Notes under the pieces: model-generated
Databases searched by the model: none
What the model saw: the letters and a program-made list of their open reading frames with translations, nothing else
Told to the model about the DNA's origin: nothing
NCBI RefSeq assembly: GCF_014851765.1
Contig: NZ_JACVAI010000007.1
Span: forward strand, 310,001-374,000
Source of the DNA: Pseudomonas sp. PDM04
GTDB lineage: Bacteria > Pseudomonadota > Gammaproteobacteria > Pseudomonadales > Pseudomonadaceae
Direction: 5' to 3'
DNA: 64,000 nucleotides
Shown: positions 52,641 through 62,113 of the stretch, piece after piece
Position numbering within the stretch: position 1 is the first letter of the stretch
Layout: every line of letters starts with the position of its first letter
Position numbers and translations under genes: made by a program

Positions 52641-54068
52641 TCAAGCCCCCCAGCCGACAATCCCCTTGACCTCCAGAAATGCCTCCAGTCCCCATTCCGC
52701 GTATTCGCGACCATTGCCCGATTGCTTGTAGCCACCAAACGGCGCGCCGGAATCCCAGCCCGGATAGTTGATGTAGACGCTGCCGGCACGCATTTGCAGG
52801 GCGACATCGCGAGCACGCGCCCGGTCCGCCGATTGAACGTAGGCAGCCAGGCCAAACACGCTGTCGTTGGCCATCTCGACCGCTTGCGCTTCATCTTCGT
52901 AGGCCTGGATGACCAGCACCGGGCCGAATATTTCCTCGCGGGCGATGGTCATGTCCTGGGTGACATCGGCGAAGATAGTCGGCTGCACGTAATAACCCCG
53001 GGGCAAGTGATCGGGGCGACCCGGTCCGCCACACACCAGTTGTGCGCCCTCGTCGATACCAATGGCAATCATCCGCTGGATGCTGTCGTACTGACGCTCG
53101 CTGATCACCGGGCCCATGGTCGTGGCGGGCGCATCGGGCGTGCCGACGATGTGTTTTTGCGCGGCGCGGCGGGCAATCTCCACGGCCTGATCATGCAGGG
53201 CAGCCGGCACCAGCATGCGCGTCGGCGCGTTGCAGGATTGCCCGCTGTTGCCAAAGCAACTGTCGACACCGCTGGTCACGGCCGCTTGCAGATCGACGTC
53301 GTCGAGCAGAATGTTGGCCGATTTACCGCCCAGTTCCTGGTGCACGCGCTTGACCGTCGGTGCGGCCAGGCGCGCGATTTCCGTCCCGGCGCGGGTCGAG
53401 CCGGTGAACGAAACCATGTCCACGTGCGGATGGGCCGACAGGGCGGCGCCCACGGTCGGGCCATCGCCATTGATCAGGTTGAAAACCCCCGCCGGTACGC
53501 CGGCCTCGTGCATGACCTCGGCAAACAGCAAGGCATTGATCGGTGCGATTTCACTCGGCTTGAGCACCATGGTGCAACCGGCGGCCAGGGCCGGCGCGAC
53601 CTTGCAGACGATCTGGTTGATCGGCCAGTTCCAGGGGGTGATCAACGCCACCACGCCCACGGGTTCATGGGCAATCAGCGTGGTGCCACGGGACTTCTGG
53701 AACTCGAAGGTGTCGAGGGTGCGCAGCAGTTGCTCCAGGTGACGCCTGCCGATTCCGGCTTGCCAGTGGTGGGACAAGGCTTTCGGGGCGCCGACTTCCT
53801 GAACGATGGCGTCGGCGATGTCATCGTAGTGCGCCATGAACACCTCAAGAATTCGCTGCAGCAGTTGTTTACGCTGTGCCGGCGAAGTCCGGGCGAACGC
53901 TGGAAAGGCGCGTCGGGCGGCCATGACGGCAGACTCGACATCGGTCAGGTCGCCCATGGCGATTTCGCAGAATGCCTGCTCGGTGGCGGGGTTGATCACC
54001 GGCAGCCGATCGAAGCTGTGAGGCTCCACCCAGCGGCCGTCGATGTAAAACTTCAGGTTGTTGTTCAT
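52641..54068 (-). CDS. Aldehyde dehydrogenase
   Basis: A 475-residue aldehyde dehydrogenase with the Asn in TPWNWPINQI, Glu in HQELGGKSANIL and Cys in NSGQSCNAPTR. It is convergent with the GMC gene and divergent from a LysR gene. Together with the GMC enzyme it could complete alcohol-to-acid oxidation, mirroring the pair at 29086-32132. The start at 54068 gives the usual family length; its ribosome-binding site is weak. Confidence 0.93.
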   Translation of the reverse strand: MNNNLKFYIDGRWVEPHSFDRLPVINPATEQAFCEIAMGDLTDVESAVMAARRAFPAFARTSPAQRKQLLQRILEVFMAHYDDIADAIVQEVGAPKALSHHWQAGIGRRHLEQLLRTLDTFEFQKSRGTTLIAHEPVGVVALITPWNWPINQIVCKVAPALAAGCTMVLKPSEIAPINALLFAEVMHEAGVPAGVFNLINGDGPTVGAALSAHPHVDMVSFTGSTRAGTEIARLAAPTVKRVHQELGGKSANILLDDVDLQAAVTSGVDSCFGNSGQSCNAPTRMLVPAALHDQAVEIARRAAQKHIVGTPDAPATTMGPVISERQYDSIQRMIAIGIDEGAQLVCGGPGRPDHLPRGYYVQPTIFADVTQDMTIAREEIFGPVLVIQAYEDEAQAVEMANDSVFGLAAYVQSADRARARDVALQMRAGSVYINYPGWDSGAPFGGYKQSGNGREYAEWGLEAFLEVKGIVGWGA

Positions 54069-54205
54069 AGCAGGGAGGGTCTCGTGAGGGGAGGAGTGCC
54101 GCGCCGAATAGCCGTGGATCGCCTTGCGCAGGCGCTCACCAGAATAGGCGGGGTATTTTGTTCGGGACAATTTACTAATAGTTGTGCCAGGCATAAACTC
54201 AGGTC

Positions 54206-55153
54206 ATGTCCAATCTTCGCCGCAAGGTCCCCAGCTCCAGCTCCCTGTTCGTCTTCGAAGCGGCTGCCCGATGTGGCAGCTTCACCCGGGCGGCGGATGA
54301 ACTGTGCGTCAGCCAGCCGGCCGTGAGCCGCATGTTGTCGCGTCTGGAAGAGCACCTTGGCGTGCAGCTTTTCGAGCGTGTTCGCGGCGGCGCGAGGCTG
54401 ACCGAGAGCGGCAGCATTTTGTATCGCCGCGTGCAGGAAGGCTTCAGTACCATCGAGTCGGCAATCAGTGAAATCGAAGCCCGGGCGACGGGGATCGAGA
54501 CCGTGACGCTGTCGGTGTCCACCGCGTTCACCACCCATTGGCTGATGCCGCGCATGAGCCGCTTCAGCCAGCGATTCCCCACCGTCGACATGCGCTATCA
54601 ATTGATGTCCGGGCGGATCGGTGGGCCCCTGGTGGACGTCGACCTGGGCATGCGCTACCTGGAGGCCGGCAGCCTGAAAGCCACGGATACACTGGTGATT
54701 CCGGAAATTACCCTGCCGGTGTGCAACGCCCAGTACCTCGCCGATGTCGTTCAGGGCAAGGGCAAAAAACAAGTGCCGACGCTGATCAGCATGGACAATC
54801 AGGATCGTGGCTGGGCCGCCGCTTTCGAGGCACCGGGGCGCGCCGACAATGCGCTGGTGTTCTCCGATTATGCCGTGGTGGTCCAGGCCGCCTTGTTGGG
54901 CCAGGGCATGGCGCTGGGGTGGTTGAACGTGGTGTCGAACTCCTTGTGCAAGGGTGAACTGGTGCCGGCGACGGACGCCTTTCGGGTCAATTCCCGGCGT
55001 TGCTGCCTGGTGGTTCCGGCCAACCGTCCGGTACGTCCGATCGTGGAAAGCGTGCGTGACTGGATCATCGAAGAGATGCGCGAGGACATGCTCAGGATCG
55101 ACGCGCTTTACCCTCATCTGGGGTTGCTCGCGACCCTGGAATCGACCCGTTGA
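54206..55153 (+). CDS. LysR-family transcriptional regulator (GcvA-like)
   Basis: A 315-residue LysR regulator. The front LFVFEAAARCGSFTRAADELCVSQPAVSRMLSRLEEHLG covers the helix-turn-helix, and the effector domain has the GcvA-like THWLMPRMSRF. Divergent from the aldehyde dehydrogenase, with a 137-base shared promoter, so likely its regulator. Confidence 0.92.
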   Translation: MSNLRRKVPSSSSLFVFEAAARCGSFTRAADELCVSQPAVSRMLSRLEEHLGVQLFERVRGGARLTESGSILYRRVQEGFSTIESAISEIEARATGIETVTLSVSTAFTTHWLMPRMSRFSQRFPTVDMRYQLMSGRIGGPLVDVDLGMRYLEAGSLKATDTLVIPEITLPVCNAQYLADVVQGKGKKQVPTLISMDNQDRGWAAAFEAPGRADNALVFSDYAVVVQAALLGQGMALGWLNVVSNSLCKGELVPATDAFRVNSRRCCLVVPANRPVRPIVESVRDWIIEEMREDMLRIDALYPHLGLLATLESTR

Positions 55154-55295
55154 GCACAGGTGCGGCACGTCGAGTAAAAAAACAGTAGGTTATGCCTCTG
55201 GGGTAGGGCAAAACAGAATATTTCGCGAGAAGGCGGGCAGATAATGGGCCTGTCCAGTCAGTTTCACCCTTATGACTTTTCTTGCGGAGCGCCCT

Positions 55296-56000
55296 ATGTC
55301 TTTCAAGCAGTTCAAAGCCCTGACGTTTGACGTTGTCGGTACCCTGATCGATTTCGAAGCCGGAATTCTGGCCCATGTCCGCGAAGTCGCGGGTGAAGCG
55401 GGCAAGGCTCGCAGCGACGACGAGATTCTCAAAGCCTATCGCGAGGCCCGCGCCTCCACCGATTCGGGCTGGTGGCCGGATGACCTGGAGCGTTGCTACC
55501 ACGTCATCGCTTCCAAGCTGGGGCTGCCGGAAAACGACGACTACGCCAAGGGCCTGGCGCAGGCGGTGAAGAATTTCCCGGCGTTCCCTGATTCGGTCGA
55601 AGCACTCAAGCGCCTGCGCAAGCACTTCAAACTGGTGGCCACCACCAACTCGCAGATCTGGGCCCTGAACTATATGGCCGAAACCCTCGACCAGCCGTTC
55701 GACGTACGGGTCACCGTCGACGATGTGCGTTTCGAGAAACCTGATCCGCAGTTCTTTGCCTACACCCGGGGTGTGCTGGCGACCCAGGGCATTCTGTTCG
55801 AGCATATCCTGCACGTTGCCCAGAGCCAGTATCACGACATCGGCGTGGCCATGCGCCTGGGTTATCAGACTTGCTGGATCGAGCGTCGTTTTGCCCAGAA
55901 AGGCACCGGCGGCACCCTGGAATCGGAACGCACCGAACCGCATTACCACTTCACCTCGCTGGCGCAACTGGCTGACGCGGTCGAGAAAGAGCTGGGTTGA
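55296..56000 (+). CDS. HAD-family hydrolase (haloacid dehalogenase type II-like)
   Basis: A 234-residue HAD-IA protein. The nucleophile Asp12 is in LTFDVVGTLID, motif II in LVATTNSQIW, the Lys in FEKPDPQFF, and the acidic motif in HVAQSQYHDIGVA. The DxxGT form resembles 2-haloacid dehalogenases rather than phosphatases. It lies 60 bases before the amine-oxidase-like gene; context suggests a role beside amine catabolism. A divergent paralogue without these motifs is at 58689-59375. Confidence 0.9.
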   Translation: MSFKQFKALTFDVVGTLIDFEAGILAHVREVAGEAGKARSDDEILKAYREARASTDSGWWPDDLERCYHVIASKLGLPENDDYAKGLAQAVKNFPAFPDSVEALKRLRKHFKLVATTNSQIWALNYMAETLDQPFDVRVTVDDVRFEKPDPQFFAYTRGVLATQGILFEHILHVAQSQYHDIGVAMRLGYQTCWIERRFAQKGTGGTLESERTEPHYHFTSLAQLADAVEKELG

Positions 56001-56060
56001 TCCCCTCGGCGCTCGGGCCCTGGCCATGAGCGCCAATCCCTATTGAGTCGAGAGGCTGGC

Positions 56061-57344
56061 ATGACTGTTCAGAGCTTATGGGCGGCCACCGCCCAACCGG
56101 CACCTGCGCTGCAATCCCTGGAAGGCGAGCGGCAGTGCGACGTGGTGATCATCGGTGCGGGTTACACCGGCCTCTCGGCAGCCCATCACATCGCCCGCAG
56201 TGGTCGCGAGCCCCTCATCGTCGAGGCCAATACCTTGGCCTGGGGCGCCAGCGGACGTAATGGCGGCGTGGTGTCACCGAAGTTCCGGGTGGGCTTTCCC
56301 ACGCTCATGTCGCGCTTTGGCCGCGACACGGCGTTGCAGATGTACCACACCGGTTATGCCGCAGTGGACAGCCTGGTGGAGATGGTCGAAACCCTTGGCC
56401 TGACCGGTGCCGAGTTGCACCTGGGCGGGCATATCGCTGCGGCGCACAACGTCCACGCGCTGGGTGCGCTGGGGTCGACTGCGGACTGGATCAAGCGTGA
56501 AACCGGCGGTACGTCATCACGCATGATCTCGGCCGAGCAGGTTCGGGAAATGACCGGCTCGACGATCTTCGCCGGCGGCCTGCTGACCCCCAAGGCCGGC
56601 GGTATCCACCCTTTGAATTACGCGCGCGGCATGGCGCGTCACCTGGTCGAGCATGGCGTGAAAATGTTCATCAACAGCCCGGCCGAGCAAGTGCGTCATG
56701 AAGGCGGCCGGGTGATCGTGCAGACGCCGCAAGGGCGGGTCAGTGCCCGGCAGGTGATCTACGCCACCAACGGTTATTCCGATCAGACCCGAGCCACCGA
56801 TACCTTGCATCGACGGTTGATTCCGTTTCGCAGCGCAATCATCGCCACGCAACCCCTGCCGCCGGACATCCTCGCCGCGATCCTGCCGGGCGGGCAGGTG
56901 TGTGGCGACACCAAGCGCATGTTGCGCTGGTTTCGGGTCATCGGCGATCGCCTGATTTTCGGCGGTCGTGGCGCGTTCGGCAAAGGCGATTCACAAAGCG
57001 CGTTCGACGCGTTGCAGCGCAGCATGGGCGATGTGTTCCCGAGCCTGCGCGACCAGCCCATCGCCTATCGCTGGTCGGGCCTGGTGGCCATGACCCTGGA
57101 TTACCTTCCCCATGCCGGGCAGCTCGATGAGCGCAGCTACTACGCCATCGGCTACAACGGTGGCGGCGTCGCGATGTCGACCTGGATGGGCAAGCAACTG
57201 GCCGCCATGACGGCGGGCGAGAAGGTCGAGCTCGGCTTGCTCGCGGGCGAGCATTTCAACCCCATTCCTCTGCATGCCTTCCGGGCGCCGGGCGTTCGCC
57301 TGGCGGCGGGCTGGCAGCAATTTCTAGACATCATCGGCCGATGA
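56061..57344 (+). CDS. FAD-dependent amine oxidase (gamma-glutamylputrescine oxidase-like)
   Basis: A 427-residue DAO-family oxidoreductase. CDVVIIGAGYTGLSAAHHIA near residue 31 is the FAD motif, followed by WGASGRNGGVVSPKFRVGF and RWSGLVAMTLDYLPHAG. This is the PuuB/ordL pattern, oxidative deamination of an amine with H2O2 release. The ATG at 56061 has GAGAGG before it. The PotA-like ATPase, gabT and gabD nearby fit polyamine to GABA to succinate. Confidence 0.88.
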   Translation: MTVQSLWAATAQPAPALQSLEGERQCDVVIIGAGYTGLSAAHHIARSGREPLIVEANTLAWGASGRNGGVVSPKFRVGFPTLMSRFGRDTALQMYHTGYAAVDSLVEMVETLGLTGAELHLGGHIAAAHNVHALGALGSTADWIKRETGGTSSRMISAEQVREMTGSTIFAGGLLTPKAGGIHPLNYARGMARHLVEHGVKMFINSPAEQVRHEGGRVIVQTPQGRVSARQVIYATNGYSDQTRATDTLHRRLIPFRSAIIATQPLPPDILAAILPGGQVCGDTKRMLRWFRVIGDRLIFGGRGAFGKGDSQSAFDALQRSMGDVFPSLRDQPIAYRWSGLVAMTLDYLPHAGQLDERSYYAIGYNGGGVAMSTWMGKQLAAMTAGEKVELGLLAGEHFNPIPLHAFRAPGVRLAAGWQQFLDIIGR

Positions 57345-57359
57345 GCGAGCGTTAAGCGT

Positions 57360-58070
57360 ATGCCACCGATTCTGCATTACTCCCACCCCCACACTGATCG
57401 TCAATTGCCCTGCGCCGCGTTCGCCCTGCAGGGCGATCCACTGGCGGCCGGGCGGGTCATCAACTTCCACGACCCCGTTCAGGGCTATGCCGCCGGCAGC
57501 AGTGTCAGCACCGGTGCGAACCTGCTGATTGAGGCATTCCCCTGGGTTGAACTGGGTGTGGTTGAAGCCGGAGAACTGCGTTTGCAGGGGGAGGGTTTCG
57601 ACCTGCAACTGACGGCGGGGGATTGCTTCGTCGTGCCCCGTGGCGTCCGTGTGCGCTGGCAACATCACGGCCAATTGCGCCGGCTGTTCATGGCGTTTCC
57701 GGGGCTTTCAGCCTCCACGCAAATGCCCGGCCGTCCCCTCAGGATCGACCTGTCCCAGCCGCTTGCGCCCGCAAGCCCGCCGGCAGCCAGTGTGCTGTTG
57801 ACCGCGACACCCAGGGCCTGGAGTGAAACCCTGTTCAGCGCCGGTCACCTGCGTATCGGGCTGTGGCAATGCGAGGCGTACGCTCGCCAGCAGGTCGAGC
57901 CCGGTTACAGCGAGCTGATGTTTATCCTCGAAGGCTCGGTGACGCTGCAGGCTGAACAGGGCGACCGCCATCATGTGCGGGCGGGAGAAACGGTGATCGT
58001 ACCGAAGGGCGCCACCAACGCGTGGGTCAGCGAGGAGACCGTGCGCAAGGTGTTCTGCATCTTGTCGTGA
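57360..58070 (+). CDS. Bicupin protein
   Basis: A 236-residue protein with two cupin halves. The first runs around VELGVVEAGELRLQ to LTAGDCFVVPRGVRVRW, and the second around YSELMFILEGSVTLQ to VRAGETVIVPKGATNAW. Similar cupins accompany amine and amino-acid catabolic genes. It is 15 bases after the oxidase gene and ends in a strong terminator. Reaction unknown. Confidence 0.85.
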   Translation: MPPILHYSHPHTDRQLPCAAFALQGDPLAAGRVINFHDPVQGYAAGSSVSTGANLLIEAFPWVELGVVEAGELRLQGEGFDLQLTAGDCFVVPRGVRVRWQHHGQLRRLFMAFPGLSASTQMPGRPLRIDLSQPLAPASPPAASVLLTATPRAWSETLFSAGHLRIGLWQCEAYARQQVEPGYSELMFILEGSVTLQAEQGDRHHVRAGETVIVPKGATNAWVSEETVRKVFCILS

Positions 58071-58100
58071 GTTCGGCAAAGGCGCTTGAGGATTCATCCG

Positions 58101-58155
58101 ACCTGCAGCGGTGCGGTTGGCCAACGACAGGGCCCGCCGCACCGCTGCAGGTTTT
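58101..58155 (+). terminator. Rho-independent terminator of the HAD-oxidase-bicupin unit
   Basis: A perfect 16-bp stem (58101-58116 with 58137-58152) and 20-base loop end in TTTTG on the plus strand. It lies between the convergent bicupin and Lrp genes. Confidence 0.85.
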
Positions 58156-58158
58156 GTT

Positions 58159-58650
58159 TCAGACCGCCCGAACGAGGCTGCGCAACGGCACGGTGCTCTT
58201 GACCACGGGGGATTTGATCACGATGTAGCTGAAGTACTTCTCGATGCCGATGTTCTTGTCGAGGATCGATTCCATCAGTTCCTGGTAGTGCTGAATGCTG
58301 CTGCACAGGAAGCGCACCAGGTAGTCGTAGCCGCCACTGATCAAGTGGCACTCCAGCACTTCGTCGATGTTGCGGATGCTCGATTCGAACTTCACGAAGT
58401 CGGCACGCTTGTGGTCCGAGAGGGTCATTTCGGTGAACACGGTCACCGAATTGGCGAACTTGGCCAGATTGACGTGGGCCTCATAGCCGCTGATGTAGCC
58501 GGCGGCCTCCAGGCGTTTGACGCGTTGCAGGCAAGGGCTGGGCGACAGGCCAACGGCTTCGGCGAGGCTGACATTGGTCATGCGCCCGTCCTTCTGCAAT
58601 TGGACCAGGATGTTGATGTCGATTCGGTCGAGCTTGGTTGCAGCGTCCAT
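58159..58650 (-). CDS. Lrp/AsnC-family transcriptional regulator
   Basis: A 163-residue Lrp-type regulator. The helix-turn-helix is NVSLAEAVGLSPSPCLQRVKRLE (about residues 26-48), followed by a RAM ligand-binding domain (SGGYDYLVRFLC). Such proteins sense amino acids and control their catabolism. It is 38 bases downstream of the HAD-like gene on the same strand, at the end of the gabD-to-lrp run, and likely controls the amine/GABA cluster. Confidence 0.93.
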   Translation of the reverse strand: MDAATKLDRIDINILVQLQKDGRMTNVSLAEAVGLSPSPCLQRVKRLEAAGYISGYEAHVNLAKFANSVTVFTEMTLSDHKRADFVKFESSIRNIDEVLECHLISGGYDYLVRFLCSSIQHYQELMESILDKNIGIEKYFSYIVIKSPVVKSTVPLRSLVRAV

Positions 58651-58688
58651 TGATCAGTCCTCGCAATATCAAATCAGGGCCGTCGTCC

Positions 58689-59375
58689 TCAGGCGTGCAA
58701 TGCCCTTTGATGGGCATGGGCCAGGTCAGCGAGGCTGGCGTATTCACAGCGCTTGCCGTCCATTGCCTGAGGCGAATGGTTCCACGGCTGGTCATGGCCG
58801 CGACGGAGTGTGCAGACCGGAAAATCCACCCGCTGATTCCACGGGTCATCGCTTTCCGTGCTGCGCACCGGTAACAGTTGCGAACGCTCCAGCCCCAGGC
58901 GATGCAACTCGCTTTCCAGGCTGTTGTGCCAATCCTCGTCGCTGGGTTCGACAATCGCATCGAATTCGACCGGCAGGCGACGGGCCAGGGCAAGTACATC
59001 GATACCCTGGGGTGGGGCGATCAGTATCAAACGGTAGAACTTGCCCAGGTACTGAAGGGCACCGGGAGCATCTTCGAAAATGGGCCACAGGGAAGAAGAG
59101 CTACTGAATGCCACACTTTCATCCCAGCCCGGAATGATTTGCAATTGTTGCGCCACACGTTGGTAGAGCTGGCCTTGAAAAGCCGTTGCGCTGATCTGCG
59201 GCGCCTGGCTGGCAAGCTCCTGCGCCACTTGTCGGTAAGCGCTGAGCAGCTGCGCGTCGCTGGCGCTGGTTTCACTCTGCACTGCCAGCGGTCGCAGGCC
59301 TTCGAGAATGCCCCGTTCGCGGTCAACCAGCGTGCCGAAGGACAGGCCCAACGCCTTGTAATGGGTGACTCTCAT
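58689..59375 (-). CDS. HAD-like protein lacking catalytic residues
   Basis: A 228-residue protein whose front, YKALGLSFGTLVDRERGI, aligns with the HAD protein at 55296 (FKALTFDVVGTLIDFEAGI), but the nucleophile Asp is replaced and one residue is missing. The motif II Thr/Ser-Asn, the KPDP lysine and the final acidic pair are also not found. It is probably a structural or regulatory pseudoenzyme rather than a hydrolase. ATG 59375 has AGGAG seven bases upstream. It is 38 bases ahead of the Lrp gene. Confidence 0.8.
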   Translation of the reverse strand: MRVTHYKALGLSFGTLVDRERGILEGLRPLAVQSETSASDAQLLSAYRQVAQELASQAPQISATAFQGQLYQRVAQQLQIIPGWDESVAFSSSSSLWPIFEDAPGALQYLGKFYRLILIAPPQGIDVLALARRLPVEFDAIVEPSDEDWHNSLESELHRLGLERSQLLPVRSTESDDPWNQRVDFPVCTLRRGHDQPWNHSPQAMDGKRCEYASLADLAHAHQRALHA

Positions 59376-59472
59376 GAGTTGCTCCTGAGTAGGCCATGCC
59401 GGTTCCATCATGATTCGGCCCACGGCCCGACACTGCCAGGGCAGGTCGGGCCGGGTGTTACCGTCAGCGCGT

Positions 59473-60762
59473 TCAGCAGGCGGCGGCCAACGCTTTTTCG
59501 AGCATCTGCAAGGCTTCTGCCACTTGCTCCGGCGTGGTCACCAGCGGCGCGAGGAACCGCACCACGTTGCGATGCACACCGCATTTGATCACCAGCAAAC
59601 CGGCCTGACGGGCTTCATCGATGACCTTTTGCGCCAGTGCCGCATCCGGACTGTGAGCGGCATCGTCGGCGACCATTTCAATCGCCTGCATGAAGCCCAG
59701 GCCGCGCACGTCCCCGATCCTCGGGTAACGTTTCTGCAGGGCCAGCAACTCGTCATGCAGTTGAGTGGCCAGTGTCTCGCCCTGAGCCAGCAGATCCTGC
59801 TCTTCGAACAGGTCCAGTACGGCCAGCGCTGCGGCACAAGCGACTGCGTTGCCGCCGTACGTGCCGCCCAGGCCACCCGGGGTCGGCGCGTCCATGATCT
59901 CGGCGCGACCGACCACGCCGGACAGCGGCATGCCACCGGCCAGGCTCTTGGCGACGGTCACCAGGTCGGGCTGAATGTCGGCATGCTGGAAACCGAACAT
60001 TGTGCCGGTCCGTCCAAAACCCGCCTGGATCTCATCGAGGATCAGCACGATGCCGTGCTGGGTGCAGCGGGCACGCAAGGCTTGCAGGAATTCCCTGGGC
60101 GCCGCCAGGAAGCCGCCATCGCCCTGGACCGGTTCGATGATGATCGCGGCGACCCGATCCGGCGCGACGTCGGTGGCGAACAGCTCATCCAGCTCGGCCA
60201 GCGCGTCATCGCTGCTGACACCGCGATAGGCGTTGGGGTAGGTGGCGTGATAGATCTCGGCGGGGAAGGGGCCGAAGTTCTGCTTGTAGGGCTGGCTCAT
60301 GCCCGTCAGGGTCACGCCCAGCAGGGTGCGGCCGTGGAACCCGCCGCGGAAGGAAATCACCGCCGTGCGGTTGGTGTAGCCACGGGCGATCTTTACCGCG
60401 TTCTCGACGGCTTCGGCGCCGGAGGTGAACAACACGCTTTTGTAGTGGGCGTCGCCGCCGACCAGTTTGTTCAGGCGGGCGGCCACTTGAATGTAGTTTT
60501 CGTAGGCCACCACCTGGAAGCTGGCGTGGGAGATCTCGCCCACCTGGCGACGCACGGCCTCGACCACTTTCGGATGGTTATGGCCGACGTTGAGCACGCC
60601 AATGCCGCCGACGAAATCCAGATAGCGCTTGCCGTCGACATCCCACAGTTCGGCCCCCTGCGCGCGCGCCGCGACCACCGGGTGGGCGGTGGCGATGCCA
60701 CGCGGTACATGCTGTTCGCGCAGGGCCAGCAGACGTTGGTTTTCAGTCAGTGCAGAATTCAT
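59473..60762 (-). CDS. gabT: 4-aminobutyrate aminotransferase GabT
   Basis: A 429-residue class III aminotransferase with VLFTSGAEAVENAVKIARG for PLP phosphate, LDEIQAGFGRTGTMF and TVAKSLAGGMPL with the Schiff-base Lys. Length and motifs fit GABA:2-oxoglutarate aminotransferase, producing succinate semialdehyde, which GabD encoded upstream oxidises. It lies in the run gabD, ATPase, gabT, HAD-like, lrp on the minus strand. Confidence 0.93.
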   Translation of the reverse strand: MNSALTENQRLLALREQHVPRGIATAHPVVAARAQGAELWDVDGKRYLDFVGGIGVLNVGHNHPKVVEAVRRQVGEISHASFQVVAYENYIQVAARLNKLVGGDAHYKSVLFTSGAEAVENAVKIARGYTNRTAVISFRGGFHGRTLLGVTLTGMSQPYKQNFGPFPAEIYHATYPNAYRGVSSDDALAELDELFATDVAPDRVAAIIIEPVQGDGGFLAAPREFLQALRARCTQHGIVLILDEIQAGFGRTGTMFGFQHADIQPDLVTVAKSLAGGMPLSGVVGRAEIMDAPTPGGLGGTYGGNAVACAAALAVLDLFEEQDLLAQGETLATQLHDELLALQKRYPRIGDVRGLGFMQAIEMVADDAAHSPDAALAQKVIDEARQAGLLVIKCGVHRNVVRFLAPLVTTPEQVAEALQMLEKALAAAC

Positions 60763-60934
60763 CTCGATCTCCGTGAACGCCGAAGGTGGCGGGTGATGTC
60801 ATCAGGATAAGGATTGCCCGGAACCACAAGCGCTGAACTTGGGGTGCCGGGCGCTGTGATCGACTGTTTTGCAGGGGTGTGACGAAATATTTCGCTGCGC
60901 CGGGCGCCGGGTATCGTTTGCCCCGGAAACGACA

Positions 60935-61009
60935 TCGGCCCGTGGCAGAGCGGTTGGTCGGCGTGACCCTGGATTGCTGATGCCGACCAACCGTGCTGCT
61001 ACGGGCCGA
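60935..61009. repeat. Large imperfect inverted repeat between ATPase and gabT
   Basis: Arms of 28 bases (60935-60962 and 60982-61009) match at 25 positions around a short loop. The hairpin lies 16 bases beyond the ATPase stop codon and probably ends or protects that transcript. It is preceded by TGCCCCGGAAACG, which recurs before the hairpin at 63915. Confidence 0.75.
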
Positions 61010-61024
61010 AGTGTTGCGGATGAA

Positions 61025-62113
61025 TCAGACCCCGGCGCGGGGGACGACGATGGTGTCTTCCGGGTGCAGGCGCATCATCATCGGTGCGCCAATGGGCGGC
61101 AGGTTGAGGTTGCCTTCGTGATGGCTGGGTTGGCGCAGGCTGACCGTTGGCCCGCCTTCGAGGTCGACGAACACCTTCAGGCTTTCGCCCTGGAAAACGA
61201 TGTCGGCCACGCGGCCACGCAGGCGGTTCCACTCCGGTCCCGAGCTGCCGTTGTCCAGCAGCAGTTTTTCCGATTGCAGGGCCAGGAACACGTCGCCGGA
61301 CGTCGGCACCGGGCGCGTCGTGCGCAGGGTCGTGGCGCCCAGCGTCAAGCCGTTGTCCGAACCGCGTTGCAGCGGCACCAGGGTGCTTTCGCCAATGAAG
61401 CTGGCGACGAAATCGTCAGCCGGGTGATCGTGCAGGCGACGCGGTGTATCGACCTGCACCAACTGACCGCCGCGCATGATCGCGATACGGTCGCTCATGG
61501 TCAGGGCTTCGCGCTGGTCGTGGGTCACGTAGATCATGGTGGCGCCCAGGCGCTTGTGCAGGGCACGCAATTCAATCTGCATGATTTCACGCAGTTGCTT
61601 GTCCAGGGCCGACAGCGGTTCGTCCATCAGGATCAGCTTGGGTTCGAAGACAATGGCGCGGGCCAGGGCCACGCGCTGACGCTGACCGCCGGACAGCGCG
61701 GCGATGTTGCGGTCTTCATACCCCGACAGCTCCACGGTCGCCAGGGCGCTCTTGACCCGGTCGCGGCTTTTGCTCGCGCTTTCGCCACGGGCACGCAGTG
61801 GAAAGGCCACGTTCTCGCCGACGGTCATGTGCGGGAACAGCGCGTAGTTCTGAAACACCACGCCGATTTCACGCTTGTGCGGCGGCATCAGGGTGACGTC
61901 GCGTTCGCCAAATAAAATGCTGCCTGAGCTGACCCGGATGAAACCGCCCAGGATGCTCAGCAAGGTGGTCTTGCCCGAGCCGGACGGGCCCAGCAATGAC
62001 ATGAATTCCCCGGCTTCGACCTTGAGGTCCACGTTGTTCAAAGCCTTGAGGTTGCCGTAGTGCTTGCACACTTTGTTAACGCTGACCGATTCAAAACCTT
62101 CAGTGAAATTCAT
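61025..62113 (-). CDS. Polyamine-type ABC transporter ATPase, orphan
   Basis: A 362-residue PotA-like ATPase with Walker A GPSGSGKTTL near residue 43, signature LSGGQRQRVALARAI, Walker B LILMDEPLSALD, and switch His in YVTHDQREA, plus a C-terminal TOBE domain. No permease or binding protein adjoins it; it is flanked by gabD and gabT. The binding protein at 49819 is a possible partner. An orphan ATPase may also serve other polyamine transporters. Confidence 0.93.
   Translation of the reverse strand: MNFTEGFESVSVNKVCKHYGNLKALNNVDLKVEAGEFMSLLGPSGSGKTTLLSILGGFIRVSSGSILFGERDVTLMPPHKREIGVVFQNYALFPHMTVGENVAFPLRARGESASKSRDRVKSALATVELSGYEDRNIAALSGGQRQRVALARAIVFEPKLILMDEPLSALDKQLREIMQIELRALHKRLGATMIYVTHDQREALTMSDRIAIMRGGQLVQVDTPRRLHDHPADDFVASFIGESTLVPLQRGSDNGLTLGATTLRTTRPVPTSGDVFLALQSEKLLLDNGSSGPEWNRLRGRVADIVFQGESLKVFVDLEGGPTVSLRQPSHHEGNLNLPPIGAPMMMRLHPEDTIVVPRAGV

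Noticed and set aside
52620..54326. A 568-codon plus-strand open frame
   Set aside because: Antisense to the aldehyde dehydrogenase gene, whose catalytic motifs are intact.
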